DNA from: an uncultured Paracoccaceae bacterium
GTDB taxonomy: Bacteria > Pseudomonadota > Alphaproteobacteria > Rhodobacterales > Rhodobacteraceae
NCBI GenBank assembly: GCA_947503765.1
Contig: CANNFA010000001.1
Location: 310,001 to 374,000, forward strand
Reading direction: 5' to 3'
DNA: 64,000 bases
Both the position numbers and the translations under genes were made by a program. The stretch's first letter is position 1. The number at the start of each line of letters is the position of its first letter. The notes beneath the pieces are model-generated. The model searched no databases. It worked only from the letters and a program-made list of their open reading frames with translations, and was not told the origin of the DNA. Positions 1 through 7,312 of this stretch are shown piece after piece.

Positions 1-284
1 GCCCGAACGAGGTGGCCCGCGTCGCCGCCGTGACCAGCGATGCCGCCCCCGCGGTGAAGCCGGGCGATGTCGTGCTGCGGGTCGATCCGCGCTATTACCG
101 CCCCGCCGAGGTCGAGACGTTGCTGGGCGATCCCAGCCGCGCCTGGGAAAAGCTGGGCTGGGTGCCGCGGATCACCGCGCGCGAGATGTGCGCCGAGATG
201 GTGGCCGAGGATCTGCGGGCCGCGCAGCGCCACGCGCTGCTCAAATGCCACGGCTATCCGGTGCCGGTGGCGGTGGAGCACTGA
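1..284 (+). CDS. gmd: GDP-mannose 4,6-dehydratase, C-terminal fragment
   Basis: This is the 3' end of a gene that enters from the left edge; about 94 codons are visible. The tail contains [15 protein letters not shown] and [14 protein letters not shown], the substrate-binding C-terminal signature of GDP-mannose 4,6-dehydratase, an SDR-family enzyme that makes GDP-4-keto-6-deoxy-mannose in the cytoplasm. The product is the substrate of the GDP-L-fucose synthase encoded two genes downstream, so the pair would make GDP-fucose for a surface polysaccharide. The stop lies 5 bases before the methyltransferase start, which indicates one transcript. The Rossmann and catalytic part is outside the window, so activity cannot be judged. 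Confidence 0.9.
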   Translation, partial: PNEVARVAAVTSDAAPAVKPGDVVLRVDPRYYRPAEVETLLGDPSRAWEKLGWVPRITAREMCAEMVAEDLRAAQRHALLKCHGYPVPVAVEH

Positions 285-289
285 GCGTC

Positions 290-1264
290 ATGGCGGGTCT
301 GACGGGACGGGGGCGCACCGCGCCGCGCTCGGCCTCGTCGGCGCAGCCGATCCCGCTGCGGCTGAAACTGGCAGAGGCGGCGCGCCAGTTCCGCGCGCTG
401 TGGCGTAGCCGCTCGCCCTTTGCCGCGCGCGCCTGGCCGGGGCTGGACCGCGACCTTGCCGAATACCGGGCGCTGGCGCGGCGGCATGCGGGCATCGCGC
501 TGGAGGATGCCGCGATCCTCGAGATCGGCTGCGGCCAGCGGCCCTACCGGCTGTGCCACCTGCTGGCGCACGGGCTGGATGCGCGCGGCATCGACATGGA
601 CCGGGTGGTGTTCCGGCTGGGCCTGCGCGAATTGCGCCGGTCGCTGCGGACGAACGGGGCCGAACGCACGCTCAAGACCGCGCTGCGCTACGTGCTGTTC
701 GACATCGCCGAGAATCGCAGGTTCCGCCGCGCGCTGAGCGCGATACAGGGCCGCCCGTTCGACTGGCCGCGCGGCCGGATCGCCACCGGCGACGCGGCTC
801 AGGCGGACGCCTGGCCGGACCGGGCGCTTGATTTCATCTATTCCGAGGACGTGTTCGAACATGTGCCCGCCGCCGCGCTGCCCGCCCTGTGCCGCTGCAT
901 CGCGGCGCACCTGTCGCCGCAGGGCATCGCGGTGATCCGGCCGATGGTGTTCACCGGGATCATGGGCGGCCACAATGTCGAGTATTACGACCTTGATCCG
1001 AAGACCCGCCGCACCTGCCCGCCCTGGGACCACCTGCGCGGCCACCGCTTTCCGGCCAACACCTGCCTGAACCGGCTGTCGCTGGCGGAGTACCGCGCGC
1101 TGTTCGCGGCGCATTTCGAGATCCTGGACGAGAGAGTGCGCGCGCCGGATCTCGGCCGCGCCTTCATGACCCCGGCGCTGCGCACGGAGCTGGGCAACTG
1201 GTCGGACGAAGAGCTGTTTTCCAACCATGTGCGCTTTGTCCTGCGCCGGAAGGCGTGCGCGTGA
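290..1264 (+). CDS. SAM-dependent methyltransferase in polysaccharide locus
   Basis: The product has 324 residues. A class I methyltransferase motif [13 protein letters not shown], lies near residue 77, followed by an acidic GIDMDR segment. [13 protein letters not shown] stretch resembles motif III/IV of Methyltransf_11-type enzymes, and no membrane segment is evident. The ATG at 290 is chosen because it follows the gmd stop directly; a longer reading frame would overlap gmd. Position between gmd and the GDP-fucose synthase gene suggests action on a nucleotide sugar or glycan, for example O- or C-methylation of a deoxyhexose, but the acceptor cannot be read from sequence. The family assignment is firm and the substrate unknown. 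Confidence 0.75.
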   Translation: MAGLTGRGRTAPRSASSAQPIPLRLKLAEAARQFRALWRSRSPFAARAWPGLDRDLAEYRALARRHAGIALEDAAILEIGCGQRPYRLCHLLAHGLDARGIDMDRVVFRLGLRELRRSLRTNGAERTLKTALRYVLFDIAENRRFRRALSAIQGRPFDWPRGRIATGDAAQADAWPDRALDFIYSEDVFEHVPAAALPALCRCIAAHLSPQGIAVIRPMVFTGIMGGHNVEYYDLDPKTRRTCPPWDHLRGHRFPANTCLNRLSLAEYRALFAAHFEILDERVRAPDLGRAFMTPALRTELGNWSDEELFSNHVRFVLRRKACA

Positions 1265-1274
1265 CGGAGGACGC

Positions 1275-2252
1275 ATGACATTGGGCAAGGTGTTCGTCGC
1301 CGGGCATCGCGGCATGGTCGGCAGCGCCATCCTGCGGCGGCTCGAGGCGCGGGCGGCGGCCGGAGAGGCGATAACGCCGATGACCCGCAGCCGCGCCATG
1401 CTTGACCTGACCGATGCCGGGGCGGTGCGCGCCTTCATGCAGGCCGAGCGGCCGGATGCCGTGGTGCTGGCCGCCGCACGGGTCGGCGGCATCCTGGCGA
1501 ACCGGGACCGGCCGGCGGAGTTCATCCGCGACAACCTGGCGATCGAATGCAATGTCATCCACGCGGCGCATGAAACCGGGGTGCGGCGCCTGCTGAACCT
1601 GGGATCAAGCTGCATCTATCCGCGCGGCGCCCCGCAACCGATGCGCGAGGAGGCGCTGCTGACCGGCCCGCTGGAGCCGACGAACGAGCCCTATGCCATC
1701 GCCAAGATCGCCGGGATCAAGCTGTGCGAAAGCTACAACCGGCAGCACGGCACCGATTTCCGGTCGATCATGCCGACCAACCTTTACGGGCCGGGCGACA
1801 ATTTCGACGCGGCCGGCAGCCATGTCCTGCCCGCTCTGATCCGCCGGTTCGACAGGGCGCGGCAGGCGGGCGCGGACGAGGTGACGATCTGGGGCACCGG
1901 CACGCCGCGCCGCGAATTCCTGCACGTGGACGACCTGGCGGATGCGGCCTTGTTCGTGCTGGACCTGCCGAAACCCGCCTGGGACACGCAGACCGCACCG
2001 ATGCGCAGCCATGTCAACATCGGCACCGGGCGCGATCTGACGATCCGCGAGCTGGCGGGGCTGGTGGCGGCGGCCGCGGGCTATACCGGGCGCATCGGCT
2101 TTGACCCCGGCAAGCCGGACGGGGCGCCGCGCAAGCTGCTGGACGTGTCGCGGATGGCATCGCTGGGCTGGCGTGCGCGCATCCCGCTGGAGCAGGGGAT
2201 CCGCGAGACCTGGCGGTGGTATCTGGACAATGAAGGCGCGCGGCGGGACTGA
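1275..2252 (+). CDS. fcl: GDP-L-fucose synthase
   Basis: The product has 325 residues, the usual length for this NADPH-dependent epimerase/reductase, which converts GDP-4-keto-6-deoxy-mannose to GDP-L-fucose. It has an N-terminal dinucleotide-binding GHRGMVGSA, the SSCIYP segment carrying the catalytic Ser, and YAIAKIAG with the SDR YxxxK pair. Further family blocks are [10 protein letters not shown] and [13 protein letters not shown]. The ATG at 1275 follows a GGAGG-like element (GGAGGACGC) and lies 10 bases after the methyltransferase stop. With gmd it forms the GDP-fucose branch of a capsule or exopolysaccharide locus continuing to the left. Confidence 0.92.
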   Translation: MTLGKVFVAGHRGMVGSAILRRLEARAAAGEAITPMTRSRAMLDLTDAGAVRAFMQAERPDAVVLAAARVGGILANRDRPAEFIRDNLAIECNVIHAAHETGVRRLLNLGSSCIYPRGAPQPMREEALLTGPLEPTNEPYAIAKIAGIKLCESYNRQHGTDFRSIMPTNLYGPGDNFDAAGSHVLPALIRRFDRARQAGADEVTIWGTGTPRREFLHVDDLADAALFVLDLPKPAWDTQTAPMRSHVNIGTGRDLTIRELAGLVAAAAGYTGRIGFDPGKPDGAPRKLLDVSRMASLGWRARIPLEQGIRETWRWYLDNEGARRD

Positions 2253-2309
2253 GGACGGGTATCCTGTCGGCGCACGCTCTCCGGTCCGTCCCGCCCGGCA
2301 TTCCGCGGA

Positions 2310-4367
2310 TCAGGCGCCGTAATATCCCTTGCCATAGGCCGCGTAGCTGCCGTAGCGGCCGCCATACCCGTAGCGTTTCATGCCCTTGGGATCGACCCGC
2401 GACAGGACCAGCCCGGTCACGTCCACATCCACGGACGCGAATTGCCGCAGGCCCGCCGCGACCTGCTGCGGCGCGGTCCGGTTCCACAGCACGCAATAGA
2501 GCACGGCGTCGGCCTGCCGGGCGATGATCCGCGCATCGGGCACGACCAGCACCGGCGGCGTGTCGATCACCACGAAATCGTAGGCCGCGCGCGCCGTGTC
2601 CATCATGTCGCGGAACCGGGGCGACGCGAAAAGATCGGCGCCGTTGGTGCTTGAGGATGCGCCGGTCAGCACGTCGATCCCCAGATCGTCGTTGCGGAAC
2701 GCCGCCTCGTCCAGCGTCATGGTCTGCGAGATGACGTTCAGAAGATGGCCGCCCGGCGTTTCGGGAAAATAGCCCGACAGGGTGCGGCGGCGGATGTCGC
2801 CCTCGACCAGAAGCACCTTGTGGCCCAGCCCGGCGAGGTTGTGCGCCAGCGCGATCGACATCGTCGTCTTGCCCTCGCCCGGCACCGAAGAGGCGACGGC
2901 GATCACCTTTGGCGGCGCGCCGGCCTGCGCCATCAGGATCGAGGTGCGCAGGTTTCGGATCGCCTCGGACGCGGCGGATGTCGGGTGCCCGCGCAGATAG
3001 GCCGGCAGGCGCGCGCGGCGGCGCAGCGGCATCAGCGGCACCTGCCCCAGCACCGGGCGGCCGGTCGCCGTCTCCAGCTCCTCGGCGGTGCGGAAGCCGC
3101 CCGCGCGAAGCTGCTGCACCAGCACGATGCCCGCGCCCAGCGCCGCCCCGATCAGCAGCGCGACCAGCACGATCCGGCCCCGCCGCGGCGCCACCGGCAC
3201 GCCGAAATCGGCGCGGCTGAGGATCCGGCTGTCGGCCTGTTGCAGCCCGACCTGGATCGAGGTTTCCTTGAGCCGCTGAAGGAACGTCTCGTAGAGCACG
3301 CGGGTCGCGTTCACCTCGCGCACGAGGGTGCCGATCCCGACGCGCGCCGCGTTCTGCGCGTCGATTCGCGCGGCCAGCCCGTCGCGGGTTTCGGCCAGCC
3401 GACCCGCGCGGGTGCGCGCGGCATCGGCCTGGCTGCGCGCCTCGATGCGCGTCTCGGCATCGGCGCCGGCACTGGTCGCGCGCGCGTCCAGCGCCGCCGC
3501 GCGGTCCCGGGCGGCGGCAAGATCGCCGTCCAGCCCGCGCAGCCGCAAGGTCAGCGCCTGAAGCGCCGCCGGCTCCAGCACCGCCGAGGACAGCCGCATC
3601 TCTTCGAGCGCGTCCTCCTTGTCCTTCAGCTCAAGCTCCAGCTCGGTGACGCGCTGGGACAGCCAGTTGATTGCGTATTCCGTGGCCGCGAACTTTGCCG
3701 CGATCTGGTCCTCAAGGTACAGCTCGGCCAGCCGGTTGGCGATCGCCACCGACTTGTCCGGCGCCCCGGTCGTGGCGCGGATCCGGAAGACATAGGTGTC
3801 GCGGTCGTTCGAGATCGCCACCGCCTCGCCCACCGCCGAGACCGTCCGCGACACCGTTCGTTCGGCGCCCGGTGTCGGTTCGGGCGGCGGCGCGCGGCCG
3901 ATCAGCCGCAGCGCCCGGTCCCGAAGCGCGCCGGGCGCGTACCAGGGTGCCGTGCGCAAGGCGGGGTTGAATTCGGGGTCTTCGGTCAGCCCCATGTCGC
4001 GCACCAGCGTCTCGATCAGCCCGCGCGAGCGCAGGATCGAAACCTCGGTGTTCAACGAGGCATCGTCGGAGCCGACCCCCGACACGACGCTTTCGACATC
4101 CACCACCTTGCGGTCGCGCACCTCGAGCAGCAATTCGGTCGTCGCGGCAAAGCGCGGCTCGGCGATGCCATAGGCGTAATAGCCGCCGATCAGCGCGGCC
4201 AGCCCGGCGCAGAACGCGATCACCGCCTTGCCGCGCCACAATGCGGACAGGCCGGCGAACAGGTCGACCTCGCGCGCCGGCGCGGGGTCCACGGGGCGCG
4301 GCGCATGGCCCGGCCCGCCCGCATGTCGGTGGATCGGCGTCATCCGGCCGGGGCTGTCGTCGTTCAT
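2310..4367 (-). CDS. Wzc/ExoP-type polysaccharide co-polymerase and tyrosine autokinase
   Basis: The product has 685 residues and is an inner-membrane protein controlling chain length and export of surface polysaccharide. An N-terminal membrane segment (about 48-68) is followed by a Wzz domain, a long periplasmic coiled-coil stretch (about 235-345) and a second membrane segment (about 398-418). The cytoplasmic BY-kinase domain has Walker A SSVPGEGKTT (493-502), an A' motif LLVEGDIRR and Walker B VVIDTPP (599-605). The tail carries seven tyrosines between 666 and 683, the typical autophosphorylation cluster. The A' motif has Glu where the first Asp is usual. It is convergent with fcl, 57 bases away. 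No separate phosphatase gene is visible here. Confidence 0.88.
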   Translation of the reverse strand: MNDDSPGRMTPIHRHAGGPGHAPRPVDPAPAREVDLFAGLSALWRGKAVIAFCAGLAALIGGYYAYGIAEPRFAATTELLLEVRDRKVVDVESVVSGVGSDDASLNTEVSILRSRGLIETLVRDMGLTEDPEFNPALRTAPWYAPGALRDRALRLIGRAPPPEPTPGAERTVSRTVSAVGEAVAISNDRDTYVFRIRATTGAPDKSVAIANRLAELYLEDQIAAKFAATEYAINWLSQRVTELELELKDKEDALEEMRLSSAVLEPAALQALTLRLRGLDGDLAAARDRAAALDARATSAGADAETRIEARSQADAARTRAGRLAETRDGLAARIDAQNAARVGIGTLVREVNATRVLYETFLQRLKETSIQVGLQQADSRILSRADFGVPVAPRRGRIVLVALLIGAALGAGIVLVQQLRAGGFRTAEELETATGRPVLGQVPLMPLRRRARLPAYLRGHPTSAASEAIRNLRTSILMAQAGAPPKVIAVASSVPGEGKTTMSIALAHNLAGLGHKVLLVEGDIRRRTLSGYFPETPGGHLLNVISQTMTLDEAAFRNDDLGIDVLTGASSSTNGADLFASPRFRDMMDTARAAYDFVVIDTPPVLVVPDARIIARQADAVLYCVLWNRTAPQQVAAGLRQFASVDVDVTGLVLSRVDPKGMKRYGYGGRYGSYAAYGKGYYGA

Positions 4368-4490
4368 CGCGGTCCACGCTCAGGGGCCTTGCGGCTTCAA
4401 CCACGGGTTTAGCCGATGGCGCGGCGCCTGCGCAACGCCGGCGCGCGCCGCCCCTGCCGGAAACCCGCCAGGGTGGCGCGGTTGCGACGG

Positions 4491-4510
4491 TCGGGGGCCG
4501 CGGCCCCCGA
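4491..4510. terminator. perfect 20-bp GC palindrome downstream of RNA helicase gene
   Basis: TCGGGGGCCGCGGCCCCCGA is a perfect inverted repeat lying 15 bases beyond the helicase stop and upstream of the leftward wzc-like gene. It would form a very stable hairpin in either transcript. No clear T-run follows, so it may be a Rho-assisted or weak terminator, or mainly a 3'-end stabiliser. Confidence 0.45.
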
Positions 4511-4524
4511 TGCTGCCGCCCCGG

Positions 4525-5802
4525 TCAGGCGGACTTGCGCCGCCGCGGGCGCCGCCGGCCGGCGGCGGCATCGGGCTTGGACGCGGACGGACCGCGCTGC
4601 TGCGCGCCGCGCGTGCGGCGTTTCTGCTGCGGCTTGCCGGATTTGCCGCCCGGTTTCGCGGCGGGCTGCCACGCGGGACGCGTGCCGCCGGCCACCGGGA
4701 TGTCGACCTTCATCAGCTTTTCGATCTGGCGCAGCAGGTCCACCTCCTCGGCGGAGCAGAACGCGATCGCCTCGCCCTCGCGGCCGGCGCGGGCGGTGCG
4801 CCCGATCCGGTGGATATAGTTGTCGGGCACATCCGGCAGGTCGTAGTTCACCACGTAGGCGACACCCGGGATGTCGATGCCGCGCGCCGCCACATCGGTT
4901 GCCACCAGCACCTTGACCGAGCCGTCGCGGAACGCCTTGATGGCGCGGTCGCGCTGGCCCTGGCTCTTGTTGCCGTGGATCGAGGCGGCGTTGAACCCGT
5001 CGGCCACCAGCCCCTTCATCAGCTTTTCCGCGCCATGCTTGGTGCGCGAGAAGACCAGCGTCAGCGCGTCCGGATCGCGCGACAGGATGCGGCGCAGGCC
5101 GGCCGGTTTCTCGGCCTTTTCCATGAAGATGATCGACTGCGTGACCTTGTCGGCGGCCTTGCCCGGCGGCGCGACCTGCACCCGGCGCGGATCGGTCAGG
5201 TAGGCGCGGCTCAACTCTTCCATCTGCTTCGGCATGGTGGCCGAGAACAGCATGGTCTGGCGCGGCGTGCCGAGGCGCGGGGCGATCCGGCGCAGCGCGT
5301 GGATGAAGCCGAGATCGAGCATCTGGTCGGCCTCGTCCAGCACCAGGTGGCGCACCTGCCCCAGATCGACCGCGCCGCGATCCATCAGGTCGATCAGCCG
5401 GCCCGGCGTCGCCACGAGGATGTCGGTGCCCTGCGACAGCTGGGTGATCTGCCGGTTGATGGACTGCCCGCCGACCACGGTGACCACCTTGATGCGGGTG
5501 CCGCCGGTCAGCGCGCGCAGGCTGTCGGCGATCTGGTTGGTCAGCTCGCGCGTCGGCGCGAGGATCAGCACCTTGGCGGTTTTCGGCGCGGGCTTGCCGG
5601 GCCGGGCCAGCAGCTGGTCGATCAGCGGCAGCCCGAAGGCCAGCGTCTTGCCGGTGCCGGTCTGTGCCAACCCCAGGATGTCATGCCCCTGCATCGCCAG
5701 CGGGATCGCCTGGTTCTGGATCGGGGTGGGTTCCGTGAAGCCGATGCGCTGAAGCGCGTCGTTGAGTGCGGGCGCGAGGCCCAGCATGTCGAAATCGAAC
5801 AA
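4525..5802 (-). CDS. rhlE: DEAD-box ATP-dependent RNA helicase (RhlE-like)
   Basis: All superfamily 2 motifs are present in order: Q motif GFTEPTPIQ, motif I AQTGTGKT, Ia PTRELTNQI, Ib ATPGRLIDL, II VLDEADQ (DEAD), III SATMP, V ATDVAARGIDIPG and VI HRIGRTARAG. The Lys/Arg-rich tail of about 60 residues is usual for RhlE-group RNA binding. A TTG start at 5802 is preferred because AAAGGA sits six bases upstream and gives the common N-terminus FDFDMLGL (425 residues). The ATG at 5787 is an alternative. Likely roles are RNA unwinding in ribosome assembly or mRNA turnover. It is transcribed alone. Confidence 0.88.
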   Translation of the reverse strand: MFDFDMLGLAPALNDALQRIGFTEPTPIQNQAIPLAMQGHDILGLAQTGTGKTLAFGLPLIDQLLARPGKPAPKTAKVLILAPTRELTNQIADSLRALTGGTRIKVVTVVGGQSINRQITQLSQGTDILVATPGRLIDLMDRGAVDLGQVRHLVLDEADQMLDLGFIHALRRIAPRLGTPRQTMLFSATMPKQMEELSRAYLTDPRRVQVAPPGKAADKVTQSIIFMEKAEKPAGLRRILSRDPDALTLVFSRTKHGAEKLMKGLVADGFNAASIHGNKSQGQRDRAIKAFRDGSVKVLVATDVAARGIDIPGVAYVVNYDLPDVPDNYIHRIGRTARAGREGEAIAFCSAEEVDLLRQIEKLMKVDIPVAGGTRPAWQPAAKPGGKSGKPQQKRRTRGAQQRGPSASKPDAAAGRRRPRRRKSA

Positions 5803-6096
5803 ATCATTTCCTTTGTGGCCGCACCGCGCCCCATGACGCAGGCGGATAGACTGGCATGGCCGCGCAGGATGCACGGCCCGGCAAGGGTGCAGCGCGGCCT
5901 CGGAACGTGCGGGCGTCTCCCGCGCCGTCCGGCCGTCGCATCAGGAACCCTGCGTGATGGGGAACTGGAGATCGTGGTGCGCTGATGGCCCGGTCAGGGG
6001 CGCGGCTTGCTCACGCGGCAGCGCAGCGTCGACGTTCAGATGCGGCCCCGGCGCGCATTTGTCAAGCGCCGAGTGGGATTTGCCATCCGCCGCGCA
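5803..6096. other. intergenic region upstream of the RNA helicase gene
   Basis: These 294 bases lie between the helicase start and the nnrU stop, both genes being leftward. The region must hold the helicase promoter and leader. I see no convincing small gene, FNR-type box or strong hairpin; open frames crossing it are antisense or off-frame readings with no family resemblance. Confidence 0.5.
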
Positions 6097-6780
6097 TCAG
6101 ACCGGGTAGGGCGACACGCCGATCACCCATGTGTGCAGCAGAAGCGCCCCGGCCCAGAGCGCCAGGCCCACGCCCGCCCGCAAGACCAGCGCGCGGCCGT
6201 TGCGCCGCCGCCAGACGGGATCGGCGAAAGGCGCCAGCGACAGCGGCGATGTTGCCTCGAAGAACGCCGCGCCCTCGCTGCGCCGGGCGCGCAGGTCGAA
6301 CACCGGCATCGCCCCCAGCGCCAGCAGCGCGAAGCCGCCGAACAGGATGACATGCGCCAGATCGCCGTTCGGCACCATATGCGCCGCCGCCCATACCGCC
6401 AGCGACAGCAGCAGCGGGTGGCGCACCACCGCGGCCGCGCCCGGATCGCGCGCGTCGAACCCCGCGCGGCGGCGACCGCCCAGCGTATAGGGCTGGCGTA
6501 TCCCGAGGCCGATCGCCGCCAGCACCGCCGCCACCGGCATCGCCAGGTTCGGCACCCAGCGCATCCACGGCCATTGCGACCAAAGCTCGACATAGGGCGC
6601 GCGCCCCGCTGCCACGATCACCCAGATCAGCAGCGCCAGCGACAGCGCGCCATAGGCCGAGAAATACAGCCGCCGGCCGACCGCGCGGATCATGCGGCCG
6701 CGCAGATCGCCCAGCCGGGGCAGGAAATGGCTGCCCAGGAAGGCGGCCATGGCGAGGATGAACTCGGTCCAGCCGGTCAT
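6097..6780 (-). CDS. nnrU: NnrU-family membrane protein
   Basis: The product has 227 residues and about six hydrophobic segments, with charged loops such as GGRRRAGFDARDPG. It matches the NnrU family of denitrifiers, first linked in Rhodobacter sphaeroides to nitrite and NO reductase expression. A VRHPLLLSL segment echoes the isoprenylcysteine methyltransferase-like fold seen in this family; the biochemical role is unknown. It is the last gene of the leftward norCBQD operon, separated from the 74-residue membrane protein gene by 136 bases that contain two strong GC inverted repeats, so its expression may be partly uncoupled from the genes before it. Confidence 0.82.
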   Translation of the reverse strand: MTGWTEFILAMAAFLGSHFLPRLGDLRGRMIRAVGRRLYFSAYGALSLALLIWVIVAAGRAPYVELWSQWPWMRWVPNLAMPVAAVLAAIGLGIRQPYTLGGRRRAGFDARDPGAAAVVRHPLLLSLAVWAAAHMVPNGDLAHVILFGGFALLALGAMPVFDLRARRSEGAAFFEATSPLSLAPFADPVWRRRNGRALVLRAGVGLALWAGALLLHTWVIGVSPYPV

Positions 6781-6815
6781 CGGGCTGCGTCCGGTATCGC
6801 GCGATGAGCCGGGTG

Positions 6816-6889
6816 GCGCCGGCCCGCGGGGGGGCGCGAAAGCGCCGCCCCGGGGGGGCGGGCCGGCGCTGCCCGGCGTGCCGCCGGGC
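6816..6889. repeat. nested GC-rich inverted repeats within the nor operon
   Basis: The 12-base arms GCGCCGGCCCGC (6816-6827) and GCGGGCCGGCGC (6858-6869) are perfect complements. They enclose an inner GGCGC-GAAA-GCGCC hairpin closed by a GNRA tetraloop. A second hairpin, GCCCGGC-gtgcc-GCCGGGC, follows at 6871-6889. The set lies between two co-directional nor-operon genes. It could stabilise or attenuate the transcript ahead of nnrU. No T-run is present. Confidence 0.6.
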
Positions 6890-6916
6890 GGAATGCGTCG
6901 ACGCTTCGCACCGCCT

Positions 6917-7141
6917 TCATCTCCCCTCCGCCTCGGCCATCAGCCGCGCGATGTGGCGGGCGAACCACCATGTCGCCGGCACGCCCAGCAGCGCGCCCCA
7001 GAACACCGCCTCCCACGGGGTCAGCACCCGCCAGCCGACCCAGCTGCCGATCAGCGAGGCGAAGAACAGGTTCACCGCCGCCGCACCGGCGCCGAACGGA
7101 TACAGCGCCGCCAGCAGAAGCCAGGACGGCCGCGTCTTCAT
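6917..7141 (-). CDS. small two-helix membrane protein in nor operon
   Basis: The product has 74 residues, mostly two hydrophobic helices (about residues 7-30 and 36-58) with a basic end containing FARHIARLMAEAEGR. The ATG at 7141 overlaps the stop of the preceding 57-residue gene by ATGA, indicating translational coupling, so this start is preferred over one 30 bases upstream. I do not recognise a named family with certainty. Position between norD and nnrU matches small membrane proteins found in nor operons (NorF, NnrT), and a role in NO-reductase assembly or expression is inferred from that alone. Confidence 0.6.
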   Translation of the reverse strand: MKTRPSWLLLAALYPFGAGAAAVNLFFASLIGSWVGWRVLTPWEAVFWGALLGVPATWWFARHIARLMAEAEGR

Positions 7142-7311
7142 CTGCGCATCACCAGCCGGTGCACCGCCCAAAGCGCCGCCAGCAGCAGCAGCGACGCGAT
7201 CAGGTAGGACAGTTCGGCCGACTCGGTCTGCGGCTGCGGGATCGGGCGCTCGAACTCGGCCGCCAGCAGCGGCGCGGGGATCAGCGCGGCAAGGGTTGCA
7301 AGGGCTTTCAT
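7138..7311 (-). CDS. nnrT: NnrT-like small membrane protein (57 residues)
   Basis: This short gene directly follows norD. It encodes 57 residues: a signal-like N-terminus MKALATLAALIPAPLLAAEF, a Pro/Gln segment ERPIPQPQTESAE, one transmembrane helix (about 35-51) and a basic end HRLVMRR. Its ATG follows the norD stop region by a single base and its stop overlaps the next start. The size, PIPQPQ segment and place between norD and nnrU fit NnrT of Rhodobacter sphaeroides-type nor operons. The name rests on position and recollection of the family, so treat it as probable rather than proven. Confidence 0.6.
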   Translation of the reverse strand: MKALATLAALIPAPLLAAEFERPIPQPQTESAELSYLIASLLLLAALWAVHRLVMRR

Positions 7312-7312
7312 G

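Noticed and set aside
4228-5985. 585-codon frame opposite the RNA helicase gene
   Set aside because: The leftward frame has all DEAD-box motifs; the rightward frame is a composition artefact.
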